Source of the DNA: Laetiporus sulphureus 93-53
Lineage: Eukaryota; Basidiomycota; Agaricomycetes; Polyporales; Laetiporaceae
Direction of reading: 5' to 3'
Assembly: GCF_001632365.1 (NCBI RefSeq)
Contig: NW_024468543.1
Location: 142,132 to 206,131 of the forward strand
Length of the DNA stretch: 64,000 nucleotides
The notes beneath the pieces were generated by a model that was given only the letters and a program-made list of their open reading frames with translations, ran no database searches and was not told the DNA's origin. Made by a program: the position numbers and the translations under genes. Below are positions 35,760 through 46,490 of this stretch, piece by piece (within the stretch, counting starts at the first letter, position 1; each line of letters starts with the position of its first letter).

Positions 35760-38350
35760 GTGGGTCATCGCACAGCCCACAGCCAGCAAGAAATCTAAAG
35801 CAATTGGCGCACAATTTTTTGCGTAGAATGTGGCTGGTGGATGAAGGCAAGCGAGAGTGTATAAGCGCGGCGCGAGCAGACTTTCAACGGGCGCCAACGC
35901 GTCCGTGGCTGTAGGTGCCACTCAATCGTAAACGTGTCTGTTCGCGACAGGAGCATAAATACTGGCGCAGAAACAGTATATACATTTGTGAGTCCATTCA
36001 TTCATACCAATGAGACGACGTAGTTGAATACAATCTCCTAGAGTGCCACCATGGAACCCTCTGTCCTAGCCACTCAAGCTCTCGACGGACTCTTTGATCT
36101 TTCGCTCAGCTCACATTAATCCACTGCATAGACGCCTCTCTCTTTCCTGACGAGCATGTTGTCTCTGCTTCTTCTTGATATCACGAAGGACCAACGTCAT
36201 GCCCGCGAGATGCATCCAGGCCTGGAGATAGATCGTGCTGCAGTACTCCGCGGCCCACCGCTTCTCGAGTTCCTCGTCGCGTGCCCGACGCTCCTTCCGC
36301 TCCGCACGAGAGTCTTTGCCAACCGACTTGCGAGGCTCCTCCGTGGACGCATTCGTCCTCTGGCTTCCTTCGGCAATGCTCGCTCCCCTTGAATGGCCCG
36401 TAGGCATGCCCAGCTCGCGCTGCTCACCGTCTATCACATTGGAATGCTCGCGGTCCTGTGGGCACGTGTCATCTCTCCTTGTCCCTTTGAGCCGTGCACG
36501 ACATTGCTTACCTTTAATGCGGCAACCGGCGTTTCCACCAATGTGAAACAGCTTTCAGGATATCTCTTGTTGAACGCCCTCATAGCAGCCAGTGCCATTC
36601 CCGGCCTCAGCTCATGGGAAGGGCTCAACTTGTAGAAGATTTCGCCCAGGAAAATATCCCATGCCATAGTCTTGTCAACGTAGTCGGGGATATTGTTCAA
36701 TGCGGGCCATGCCAGTTTGCGCTTAGTTTCTGCTTCTGTGGCCCCAGCTGCTGCTGCAAGCTCCGTGGCGATGTGCCATATCGTGTTAGGCTGCGTCGGT
36801 CCAGCCTCTTCAGCAAGCTCCGCGATAACTAGTGGATCCGCAAGAAGTCGTACCTTGGGTTGCCTGTGACGTTTCACCTTATCGGCTTTCGCCACGCGTG
36901 CCGTGTATGCTGCTCCAATGTCCAGACATTGCGTGAAAATCCGTTCGCATGATGCGATGAATGGCAGTCGCACTGATGTCACAGGAACCTCGACCCTAGC
37001 CTGTCCTATCATGGACCCGTGACTTTGCTGCGTGGGCGCGGTAGTGAATGACGGGGAAAGCGGAGTATGCGGGAAGGAAGATTCGTCAGACTCGGTACCG
37101 GATGTCTCAATTCTGCTTATCGTTTCAAGCTCGTCGCCGTTGTTGATGTCCTGCGCAACCCGTCAGCGATCTACGGACACGAAGCCACTATCGACATCCT
37201 CACGCCATGTGTTGCGGGTGGGTTATTACTTACCTCTGATCCAAAGCATCCCTGCTCTGCAAGGACATGCTCGTGTTCATACTCTGCCACATGGTTCCAA
37301 CCATCGAGATAGAGAACTGGTTCGGGGAAGTTGGCAGCCCCAATCTCTGGGATCGGTTGTAAAACCCGCGCGCCGAAGCGCATGTGGAACTGCAGCAACA
37401 TTGAGTACCTTGTGCACCAACCAAGTGATGCCTTTGTGCTTACCGAAGACTCGTATCCAACTGAAGCATCCGTGCATCCATTGTCGTCGTCCGTTTCCGG
37501 CGCATGTTCCTCAACTCCGTCGATCGTGAAGCAGGTTGACTTGATATGACGTCCACGATTACCGGCGTTATCAGGTGAGCACAAGCATAGACACGAAGGC
37601 ATCAGCTGGATAACTCACCGAGATGTCGTTCCTGTTGTCATCCGTGTATGTGTTTGTACTTTCAGTGATCACCTCGAAGATGGTGCCTGTAGGCCCTTGC
37701 TCATGGTCATGCTCCGCAAAAGCACGTCGCACTTTCTTCAGCCATTTAATTGAGTTCTTGATGGCCGCATGGGCCCTCTTGAGCAAGCTTAACATTGTGG
37801 CGCAGTACGTCGAGTGGCAAACGCGATGTCAAAATGGTACTCAATGGACTGAGATCTCAGATAGGTGAGTCTGACGCTGTTAGTAAGAACTGTAATGACA
37901 AGAAATTTCTAGAAACGGTGTGGATGGATGGTGATGGTCACTTGTGGTGGTTGGGGAATAAGTGCGAGGAAGAAGGCAAGGCGCGTCGCGGTTGACTTTA
38001 GAATAGGCGCCTATATCGGTAGCTCGTGCCCACGCATGAACCTCGTGGCCATTGCCCACCATTTTCGACCATAGCTTGAGTTAGCCAAGCACTTTTTGTG
38101 TCTTTCTTTCCAAGCCCGAGACTTGATTTCTAGTGCGTCTAGACATTTTGTGTGGCTTGCAATGATCTATGATATGTTGCATCAGAACAAAGGCCACGTC
38201 TGGAAGATGAGGCCTCCGCAATGGAAGCTACCTTCCTGTGGCGTCGCTTGTGCGTGAAGGCCGAGGGAAAAGAAACAAAGAAAGTGTGGCACGAACCTGT
38301 TATGTGGCGCCAACGCGTTTGCCGCAGTCATGCAATATGCGCCTAATTGC
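35760..38350 (-). repeat. Right arm of large inverted repeat (contains gene D)
   Basis: Reverse-complement match to about 7740-10385, covering the 3' flank, the whole of gene D and more than 500 bp of upstream sequence. Confidence 0.85.
36111..37795 (-). CDS. Unknown family protein, gene D (inverted paralog of C)
   Basis: Five exons (37795-37619, 37539-37444, 37389-37234, 37150-36512, 36455-36111), all phase 0, give 470 residues. Exon lengths 177, 96 and 156 are identical to gene C; introns 1-3 are also the same length (79, 54 and 83 bp). The coding parts differ by many substitutions and small in-frame indels, with no frameshift or stop. The acidic serine motif TSGTESDESS, the KTMAWDIFLGEIFYKL block and the Arg/Glu-rich C-terminal helix are conserved. 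No domain is recognised. Retention of frame in both diverged copies argues that the family encodes a working protein. Confidence 0.7.
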
Positions 38351-38424
38351 GCGCACTCCAAGCTGGAAAGAAAGATCCTGTTCGTGGGATTCAGTTCAGT
38401 TCTCTCTCTTGACGGGACGATATG

Positions 38425-39010
38425 ACCTCCAGGAAGTCGAACCAGCGTGCTCCGTGGTGACGGATATGTTTTCACAGTTTGCTATGATCATAGCCCGGCG
38501 GTAACGCCGCGATAGCTCCTCTGTAGCCTCCGACAGCAACAACGTGGATAACATTACTGAAAAATATGCTTCGGACAATAGTGAGCGTTTCCTTTGCCGT
38601 CGGACTGGGCGAGCGAATAAGAAGTGGCACGCTCACAATGCGCATCTCAATTCATGCATTTGGAGGAAAGCGCTGAATATAGAGTGGTGTAAGTTTTCCG
38701 TAAATCACCCAAGCAATCTCAGACTCGCCTGACGAAATCCCTCGATGTATATTCAGTCAGGTCCTAACCGTTCCCGGTCTCTAACAACTCGTGAAATTAC
38801 AGATCACGAATAACACATAGTTGCTGCCATTTCTGCCTAGCCGGCTCAAAGTGGCACCTATCGGTGAAATTTAAAACAATGCCAGGATGTTGGACCCACG
38901 GGCACTAGACACTACGACGTACTAAGTGCGCAACACTTAGCCTACAACAGCGGCAAGCTTACACGCCGATTGACCCGCTAGACGGCAACCGATAGTTTTG
39001 CGAGTTTGAC
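38425..39010 (+). repeat. Dispersed repeat R3, copy 3
   Basis: Direct copy of 34855-35640 with several deletions. It directly follows the right inverted-repeat arm, and the corresponding inverted piece near 11.1 kb follows the left arm after about 0.7 kb. R3 may thus have been part of the original duplicated block. Confidence 0.75.
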
Positions 39011-40304
39011 ACTGCAGGAGGAAACCACGTGGCTACGGCCAAACTCTCTGTTGAGCAATGAGGGTGAGGTTTTGATTTGAATTCAAGCGAAGAGTTGTTG
39101 ATAGTGTACACTTACGATGCAAAGCACGACACGGCCTGAAAACGCCTGGACTTGCTTCATGAAACAGTGCATCAAAGGCAGTCATGCTGAAGTGTATATG
39201 GGAGTAGATGCAGATGAACTAGTTGAGGTGAGACGAGAAGTCGATGGGATACTTTTGAAAGAGTGTGTGTGCATATACACTGCCACCACGCGCGTCGGAA
39301 CCCTGAACATTCAATGAGTCAGAGTCAACGAGCGTGAGACTCGTCTTGCGCGTAAACAACAAATCTGAAGCGTGATTGACGAGTCGCATTCATTTTTTTC
39401 CAGTGCATTTATTACTCGGTCGGATTATCGAGTTGTGGCGATTACATTTTTATGACATTCAGAAGACGTCCTCCACAGTAGGCCTCGCTGCCGCTTAACG
39501 TCAATCGAAGACTTGAAGTCGGCAAGCCCCTTGTTTCTGGGGTAGGAACCGATCAGAAAACAATAGGAATTCTTCATATTAGTACACTTCTATTTCTGAC
39601 GAAGGCACGTCCCAAATCGCAGGCGCCGCAAGAACAGCATGGAAGGAATGTCTCAGCACTGGGCTACATATGAGAACCGATATCGGGGCACGCAGCGTCC
39701 GCATCTGTGTGTTTCAGGAAACATCAAGCTTCAAGGTTCTTTGGTTGGCCCGTTATTCGAAAACAACAGCACATCAGCGAGAAACCACCCGCAGGCAAGT
39801 CAAGACGCTAGCATGCGGCATGGTCAGCGGCGAGCGCATTGCATGCTCTACTGCACACAGCAAATGTAATGCTTGAGAGTAATCTACATACGGGTATGCA
39901 GTTTGCACCATGCCACACTCATTATTCACCAATGTCAAGAACATAGGAGCAGAGATGGCAGTCATGCATGCGCTTCCCAGCTCCCAGCTCCAGAAGAACT
40001 TAGATTTCGAAAGGTCAAGAAGACGACACCATAATCGGGGTCGGCCGCACTGTATTTCTCACCAAATCACAGAATCGTTGTGTTTCTTGGTCCAAAATGC
40101 AGCATCTTTGCGCGTACGTACTAAACCTGCGATTCATATGGTCAGACTAGGCCAGACTCGGGTAGGACGGATATCATTAGATAGAAGGTAACTCGTGATG
40201 GCATGTTCGAAGATTGAGAGCAGCCATGTGTACTGGGGGACCGGTGACAGGGTCACGCAATGATGATGGTCATGGCGGTCAGATAGAATAGGCGAAGATC
40301 GTGT
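39011..40304. other. No gene supported
   Basis: Frames are short and unsupported. Nothing resembling a transposon end, RNA gene or known domain was recognised. Confidence 0.4.
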
Positions 40305-40723
40305 CCAAGCTAGGTCCAAGGTCCGTGGTCTCCCAAGCCAAATGGTGTTCGATAAGTAGAGGGAAAAGCCAGTCGTGCTAGCGCTACTATTAATAATGAA
40401 AAGCTCGAGGTACTACGTATTACGACACATCAATAGCGGCAAAAGAAAGCTGGAAAACTGAGACTAACAAATCACAGAGACGAGCCAGCGCTTCATGATA
40501 AATCACGTTTAGGAGAAGGAGAACGTGATTTGCGCCAAATAAACGAGACGCGAAGAAAACAGTTAGTTACTAGGAGAAAGACAGCGGCCGAGGACAACAG
40601 TTGCAGAATACACCTGTTTGGAAAAACAAATCCTAGGAATCATGGTTCTAGATTAGTTATTCGTTCAACTTCTATAGCAAGCAGAGAGGTTCGCTTACTA
40701 CATGTAGCTTGGAGATCGCAAGG

Positions 40724-40743
40724 CTATATATATATATATATAT
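40724..40743. repeat. (TA)n microsatellite
   Basis: About ten TA units; the matching position in copy 1 (about 808-816) has only a short interrupted TATACATATAT. The run expanded after duplication. Confidence 0.85.
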
Positions 40744-40815
40744 CGAGACTTACTACGCTATTTGGGATTGCCGTTATCGTCCAGACCTATAACGAACGTT
40801 CGTTAAAACCCCATG

Positions 40816-41690
40816 TCAAATACAAGTTAACGTACCCAAGGTCCGATCGTAATACATCCACAAAAATGTACTGATCCTGCCCATCATATGCAGATTGGGA
40901 CTGGATGGCCAATTCAAGTGCTGCGCGACGGCGGCGGTGAACTGGACGCTCGAAGACATAGTATAGCTGGCGAATGATTCTGGCAGTAATCCTACTGCTC
41001 CGAAGTCAAAGAGGCACGTCCTCCCTTCGACATCGACGCCGAAGTTGCTCTCGTCCATGTCGGACTGGGTAAAGACCAGCCGCTCATTGCAAAGGCTGAC
41101 GAGCGCTATTGGCCCGGACCTGGGCGTAACCCTCGTACTAGCCTAGCCCAAGTCATATGTCAGTGGATGGCGAACACAAGAAAATACAAGCGTGGACGCA
41201 CTTTATTTAAGTACCGCTCAATAGCCTGGATGCTTGAGAAAGACAGAGGCGCCCTGTAGTCCTTGAATAGCTTATGGCGGGCGCGACCACTTCCTAGAGG
41301 GCCAATCCGGACACGGTCGGGAGGAGGAGCTGGAAGATCATGAAGCCACTGGATTGCCAGTGCCACCCTTTGGGGAAGGTCCAGGACTGGAGTGGGTGTA
41401 AATTTGATGTTCTCCATGACCATGTATGCCATCTGATGGTCACGGTGGAAGAATTGGAAGACCTCGGGAACGTGTGGCGCGCTCATGTTGCTCTTTGCGC
41501 ACTGGAAGACGTACGTCTGCGTCTCAAATTCAGGGTACAGAGACTTATAACTGTCGAATTTAACGAAGAATTCATCGATGACGAGGCAACGTCTGTAGCC
41601 ATTCTCCCTCCCATGAGAGCGCTCATGTTCGGCGCAAGCGCTAATGATAACGGCCTCGAAGGCGGCTGCGTCGCGGGGTGTGGACGTCAT
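40816..41690 (-). CDS. Kinase-like (APH/choline-kinase fold) protein, copy 2
   Basis: Two exons (41690-41202 and 41142-40816) with a 59-bp intron, 271 residues, same architecture as the copy at 891-1765. The catalytic-loop-like QSDMDESNFGV and the CLFDFGAVG segment are unchanged, whereas changes elsewhere are scattered. The intron donor is GTGCGT here and GTGTGT in copy 1. Two intact copies 40 kb apart suggest both are functional or the duplication is recent. Confidence 0.75.
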
Positions 41691-41892
41691 TGCTGTCCAC
41701 CCTTGGATCTAAGCAACGGCAAGGAAGAGCGATATAAGGATATGTACGAAGATGAAAGATAATGGGCTATAAGGGAGAGGACTAGGTTGAAAGCATACCA
41801 CAAACGCAATGCTTTAGATGAAGACGCTTGAGTAAAGGTTAGGAAGAGCGACAAAAGGATACGCACGAGGATGAAAGTCAAAGGAGAAGTTA

Positions 41893-43211
41893 GGTCGAGA
41901 GGAGACGAAAGATGAAAGGGAGGTAGGAGATGGACACATGCCGTTCGTTCAAGTTAAGTAGAGGGCCTCGTTGGGGATCAGCTTGCCCTAAACTGATCGA
42001 TCAGTGTCACGGGATCTCATATGGCAACCGTCACTGACCAGCTACAAACACGTCCATATGGAAATAAGGATAGGGCCGGTACCGGCAGCGCCCGCTACAA
42101 CGATTATTGATTTCATACGTTGCGTCGGTGGACTTTCACTGACGGGCTGGTGTTACATATGTGAATATGATAAATATATTGGTTTTAATGTTTACGGAGC
42201 TGTGTAGAGAACACCTATCGATGTGAGGTAGGGCATGCGCAGGAGGTGATGTTGCTCGGTAGGGACCTGGTTGACAGTGAAGATGCACATGCAAAGACAT
42301 ATCATATGAACAACGCATAGTAAAGAGCAAACAACAGTGAGTACTGCAGCACACGGCGAACAAAAGCAGAGTACACACCGTTACTATGGATGACGGAAGA
42401 CTTGTCGTCAACAGACAGAAATGACACTTGTGAAAATGATCTAAGTAAAGCACGAACGAACAAAAAAAAACCAACACACCATCAACAGCATTCTCTTTCT
42501 GAGTCCAACAGTGACCATGTAGAGGGAAGTGAACAAAAGACGACAGTGGATCACATATATCGAAACGTCGATTGACACACAACAGATTGAAAGCCAGTCG
42601 CGACCCACAGTGATGTCAAAGAATGCAAGGGAACCGATAGACATAGACAACGAGGAGGTGAAAAAACCAGACTTAGAGGGAACATGAACCGGTCCAGAGG
42701 CGGATGAATATGTGACAGAGTTTTCCACCCGCACTGAATGCAGCAGATTGTGTAAGCATGGGAAAGCGGATGAGATGAGCGACATTTCAAAAGAATTGTC
42801 TACCAGGATTGACACAACAATACCTGCATAGTTGCTGACGAGATGCAGACGACACATCGAGTTAAACACTGATGAGCGCAGATGGGGCAAAGTAAGCGGC
42901 CAATGCGAAGTCAATGAATCTCTAGGCAGTGGAGCATTCACGTGAACAACGTCATATTTCACGTGCCGCTGATTTCTGGTGGGAAACTGGTTCAAGATGC
43001 GATGGTAAGACCCACTACTGTCATAGCAGGAATTTCATTAAAACTGATGATCGTATATCCACCCAGGCTCCTCCTCATCTCGCTTTCAGGAGTTTGGGGG
43101 GCCCCATCCTAGGGAGGGTACACCGTGCCACATCCTAGACCAATCGACCATGTGCTCGAGCATGATGTGATCACCAATTTTGCACTCCCCACTCTGATTC
43201 CCCTCTAACTC
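41893..43211. other. Left flank of retrotransposon, no gene supported
   Basis: A 184-codon minus-strand frame (42441-42995) is the longest but shows no domain, and shorter frames overlap it. Sequence is AT-richer than the core. I see nothing else. Confidence 0.4.
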
Positions 43212-43216
43212 CCTAC
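43212..43216. repeat. Target-site duplication CCTAC (left)
   Basis: The five bases immediately before the left LTR equal the five bases immediately after the right LTR (51442-51446). Confidence 0.9.
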
Positions 43217-43949
43217 TGTCACAGATTTTCGCCACAAAGTCTGCACATGACTTTTCTCACACCACAGATCACGTGCTTCACCAATATCTCATGCCACTCA
43301 GCCACAGACACGACGCGTAGAGATCAGATGATAGTCCACATCACATGTTATGGTCCAGACCCGCGGATGATANNNNNNNNNNNNNNNNNNNNNNNNNNNN
43401 NNNNNNNNNNNNNNNNNNNNNNNNNNNNNNNNNNNNNNNNNNNNNNNNNNNNNNNNNNNNNNNNNNNNNNNNNNNNNNNNNNNNNNNNNNNNNNNNNNNN
43501 NNNNNNNNNNNNNNNNNNNNNNNNNNNNNNNNNNNNNNNNNNNNNNNNNNNNNNNNNNNNNNNNNNNNNNNNNNNNNNNNNNNNNNNNNNNNNNNNNNNN
43601 NNNNNNNNNNNNNNNNNNNNNNNNNNNNNNNNNNNNNNNNNNNNNNNNNNNNNNNNNNNNNNNNNNNNNNNNNNNNNNNNNNNNNNNNNNNNNNNNNNNN
43701 NNNNNNNNNNNNNNNNNNNNNNNNNNNNNNNNNNNNNNNNNNNNNNNNNNNNNNNNNNNNNNNNNNNNNNNNNNNNNNNNNNNNNNNNNNCCTTGCCTGC
43801 ATCCACCACATCAGCCAGTAAGTCAACAGGCTCTTGCACCACATAGGGTTCAGGGGGATACCTTTGGGATCAGGGGGATCAGGGCGGCACATTCCACGTG
43901 ACTGTCCCTTTTTAGTCTTTTTGATCTCTTGTCCAGTGTTACCGTGACA
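43217..43949 (+). repeat. Left LTR of element 1 (interrupted by assembly gap)
   Basis: The first 156 and last 159 bases match the right LTR; the middle is N. By comparison with the 722-bp right LTR about 407 bases are missing, against 418 N written. Confidence 0.95.
43373..43790. other. Assembly gap (418 N) inside LTR
   Basis: A run of N. Its edges fall at matching positions of the right LTR (50876 and 51283), so the missing sequence is almost certainly LTR interior. Confidence 0.99.
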
Positions 43950-43951
43950 TT

Positions 43952-43964
43952 AGAAACAATCTGA
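43952..43964 (+). promoter_or_regulatory. Primer-binding site complementary to the element's own 5' RNA
   Basis: AGAAACAATCTGA starts 2 nt after the LTR, the place of a primer-binding site. It is the exact reverse complement of LTR bases 51212-51224, which lie 32 bp downstream of the LTR TATA box, that is, at the expected mRNA 5' end. This is the layout of Tf1-type self-primed elements. Confidence 0.75.
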
Positions 43965-43967
43965 CAT

Positions 43968-44841
43968 TTTCTGCGCCCCTGCTTAGTGTCTAACACAAGC
44001 GGCCACATATTTTCAGCGCAAGCAGTTTCAGCCGTAGTGCGTGGCTTTTTTGACACACATTCCAATCCGATCTCTATCCGGCGTGAGCCTCAGCAAGACT
44101 CTGAGCTGCCCAAAGCCTCAAAGCGCAAGGCCACCCCCAGGATCGACCTCGACGCCCACTACAAGTGTCAGGAAACCAACAAGGAGCATGGAAGACTCCT
44201 CACACTCACATCGCTCGGCGCATTGTCCACAGACAGGCAGTGCGCAGCAGCTAGGGTCGTCGATACTACACACATTATAAAGCACAGAATCATCCGCAAA
44301 CCTCGCAATCGCACCCCATCACTTGAACGCTACAAGCCCAGACATGGACGGCTTACCACAGGCAGTCATAAGCCAGCACCACCACCAGAACTCATCACTT
44401 CTAATGCAGTACCTCCCCCCCGTCATCGCTCCCATTCCAACTCGTCCCCTACCTAACTTTATAAAGACAAACACCCTTGCACGTCCCATTCGCCCACTCC
44501 CTTCCAGAGTCAGGCTGACGATCCACATCGAGACTCTTACGAAGCAAGTAGACGCTACCCGCTTCAGGCTCCAACCTATACTAGAAGCGTTCTCATATCG
44601 TCTAAAGGACAAGCACCAAGGACCTATCTTTAGCCTCGCCACAGAACTCGACAAAGTCTGTGTCGACCTACACACTGGAACGCACACATACACATTCATC
44701 GAGAAGCAGGTGATCAACACAGTCTGTTTGGAGATAGGAGGCATTAGTTTCAAGCAGATAGGGAAAGAGGAGAGGCTGCAGGAAATTGCCAAAGCCCTGG
44801 TCTTCATCGCCAAAAAGCGATACTTGAACTTTTTGTACTAG
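43968..44841 (+). pseudogene. ORF0: extra upstream ORF of the chromovirus, frameshifted
   Basis: An open frame precedes gag and ends at TAG 44839-44841. No ATG opens it; the frame is open from about 43968 and reaches SGHIFSAQAVSAV soon after, so it may start at a non-AUG codon. A run of C near 44417 in this copy causes a frame change; the rest (PTRPLPNF, TIHIETLTKQV, RFRLQPILEAF, ELDKVC, FIEKQVINTVCLEIGG) continues in another frame. Element 2 has the same ORF without the frameshift. Differences between copies fall mostly at synonymous positions in the C-terminal half. The N-terminal half is basic and Pro-rich, the C-terminal half probably helical. I recognise no domain. It is in the same frame as gag, with exactly 24 nt from the TAG to the gag ATG. 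Confidence 0.6.
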
Positions 44842-44862
44842 TCTACATACATCTATATCACA

Positions 44863-46490
44863 ATGGAAGGAGCCGATCGTGCGCATGCATCCACATTCAG
44901 GCAACGAATGGATGACATTCTTCACACAAACGTCGAGTCAGCACATGACGGCAGTACTCCACGCGCCTCACAGCGCAATTCACCTGAACCTGCACTAGGA
45001 CCGCAGGATTCTGCATCACAAGTCGGAGGACCAGCATCCCCGACACCATCACTTGTACCAGCCTATGTTCTGCCCATCTGGGAGTTTGATGGACACCAAT
45101 TCGAGCACCTGGAAGATGCTCTCAGACAGTCCGCTCCCAGAGAAGTCCCGGACCACATCCGTGAATGGGTGATCATCGCAATGAAGCTCACGGTCACCAC
45201 TGAGATCGCCAAGGTCTACAATGTGCTCAGAAACAAGATGTACGAGCACAAGAAAGCCTTTGAATCGGTGATCCAAAACAACAAAAACGAGCACCGACTC
45301 AAGGAGGCAGTTCTCCAGACGGAGATCGGGAAGCTCAAGGATAGGATCCTTGCACAAGATGCACACATGGCGGTCTTAAATGACAAACTCACGGGAACCC
45401 AGGCAGCAATGCTCGACACAGGCAAAGAAATGATGGAAATCAAGGCAGCTAACGTTAAGCTGCAGCACGAGCTAGCTTCGCTCAAAGCAAGCGGCGTCAC
45501 TATGACGCAAGGTCAAACATCCGGCACGGTCCAAGCACACAAGCCACGCATCAAAATAGCCGAACCTCCACACTACTCAGGCAAAGGAAGTCTGGAGGAC
45601 TGGCTCCAACAACTCGGCATATGGATGCGGTGGAACGAGATGAACGACGATGAACACAAGATCACCACGGCCCTGCTACATTTGGAAGGTGGCGCATTCA
45701 CATACATATCAGAATATGCAACCAAGGCAGCAGCATGGCAAGCACTTGGCACATGGAAAGACTTCGTCAACATTCTCAAAGTAAACTACAGGACCCTCGA
45801 CCCGGACAAGGATGCGCAGCAGCATTTGAAGGATATCTGCAGCAAAACGTATCCCACAATGGTATCCTTTGCAGAACAGTTCCGCCAATGGGCCACTAAG
45901 ACCAACCTAGAGCACACTGCACTCATCGGTTACATTGCTGAACACCGAAGCAAGGATGTACGCCAGGCAATGGTCACACGAGACAGTTTAGGAATTTCTG
46001 ACCCCATCACATGGCCAGAATATCTCGACCTATGTCTTCAATTAGAGTCCAAGTTCAGAGCCGACAAGGCAGGACAATGCGGAACAGTTACAACATCATC
46101 ATCGTCAGCACCACAGGCCCCAGAAGACCCCAACACAATGGTCGTGGATTGAGTATCCACCCTCACCAAGGAGCAAGAAGGATGGCTGGAGAAGAAGCTA
46201 TGTGTACGATGTGGGAAACACCCCTTCATTTTTAAACAGCGATGCCCAGACCCCAAGTACAAAGGCAAATTCGAAATGCCAAAGCGGGGCCAAGCAACAA
46301 GGGCAATTTCTTCGAACACGGCTCAGACATCTCCGACGACAGCAAGGCAAGATACAAAGCAGTCCGTGCTTTCATCGCCAGCTACGATGCGAAGGGTAAA
46401 GAAAAGGAGGCAGAACTGATACCAGCTGTCGAAGCAGCTAGGATCACGGAGGTAGAAGATGATGAGGATTTTCTTCGACGGGTTCTCTGA
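44863..46490 (+). pseudogene. gag (capsid/nucleocapsid) of element 1, broken
   Basis: Starting at ATG 44863, the frame encodes a Ser/Pro-rich N-terminus, a coiled-coil helical stretch (around residues 100-215) and a gag-type capsid region (WLQQLGIWMRWNE, LEGGAFTYISEYA, FAEQFRQWA). It has a degenerate zinc knuckle CVRCGKHPFIFKQ followed by Cys, and an acidic C-terminus. A TGA at 46150-46152 and loss of one base near 46320 (compared with element 2) break it. The proper end is TGA 46488-46490, overlapping pol by 25 nt. Confidence 0.9.

Larger units (their letters stand above)
40305..41892 (+). repeat. Direct repeat, copy 2 (carries kinase-like gene)
   Basis: Same-orientation copy of 366-1966. 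It lacks short stretches present in copy 1 near its left end and has an expanded TA run at 40724-40743. Confidence 0.85.

Noticed and set aside
42441..42995. 184-codon minus-strand frame left of the retrotransposon
   Set aside because: No recognisable segment, overlapping alternative frames and no supporting copy elsewhere; not called as a gene.
43247..43892. Reading frames of 158-199 codons across 43341-43892
   Set aside because: They run through 418 N and exist only because N cannot give a stop.
46466..46490. A standard X XXY YYZ slippery heptamer at the gag-pol overlap
   Set aside because: The overlap has a TTTTC run but no heptamer that re-pairs in both decoding sites.
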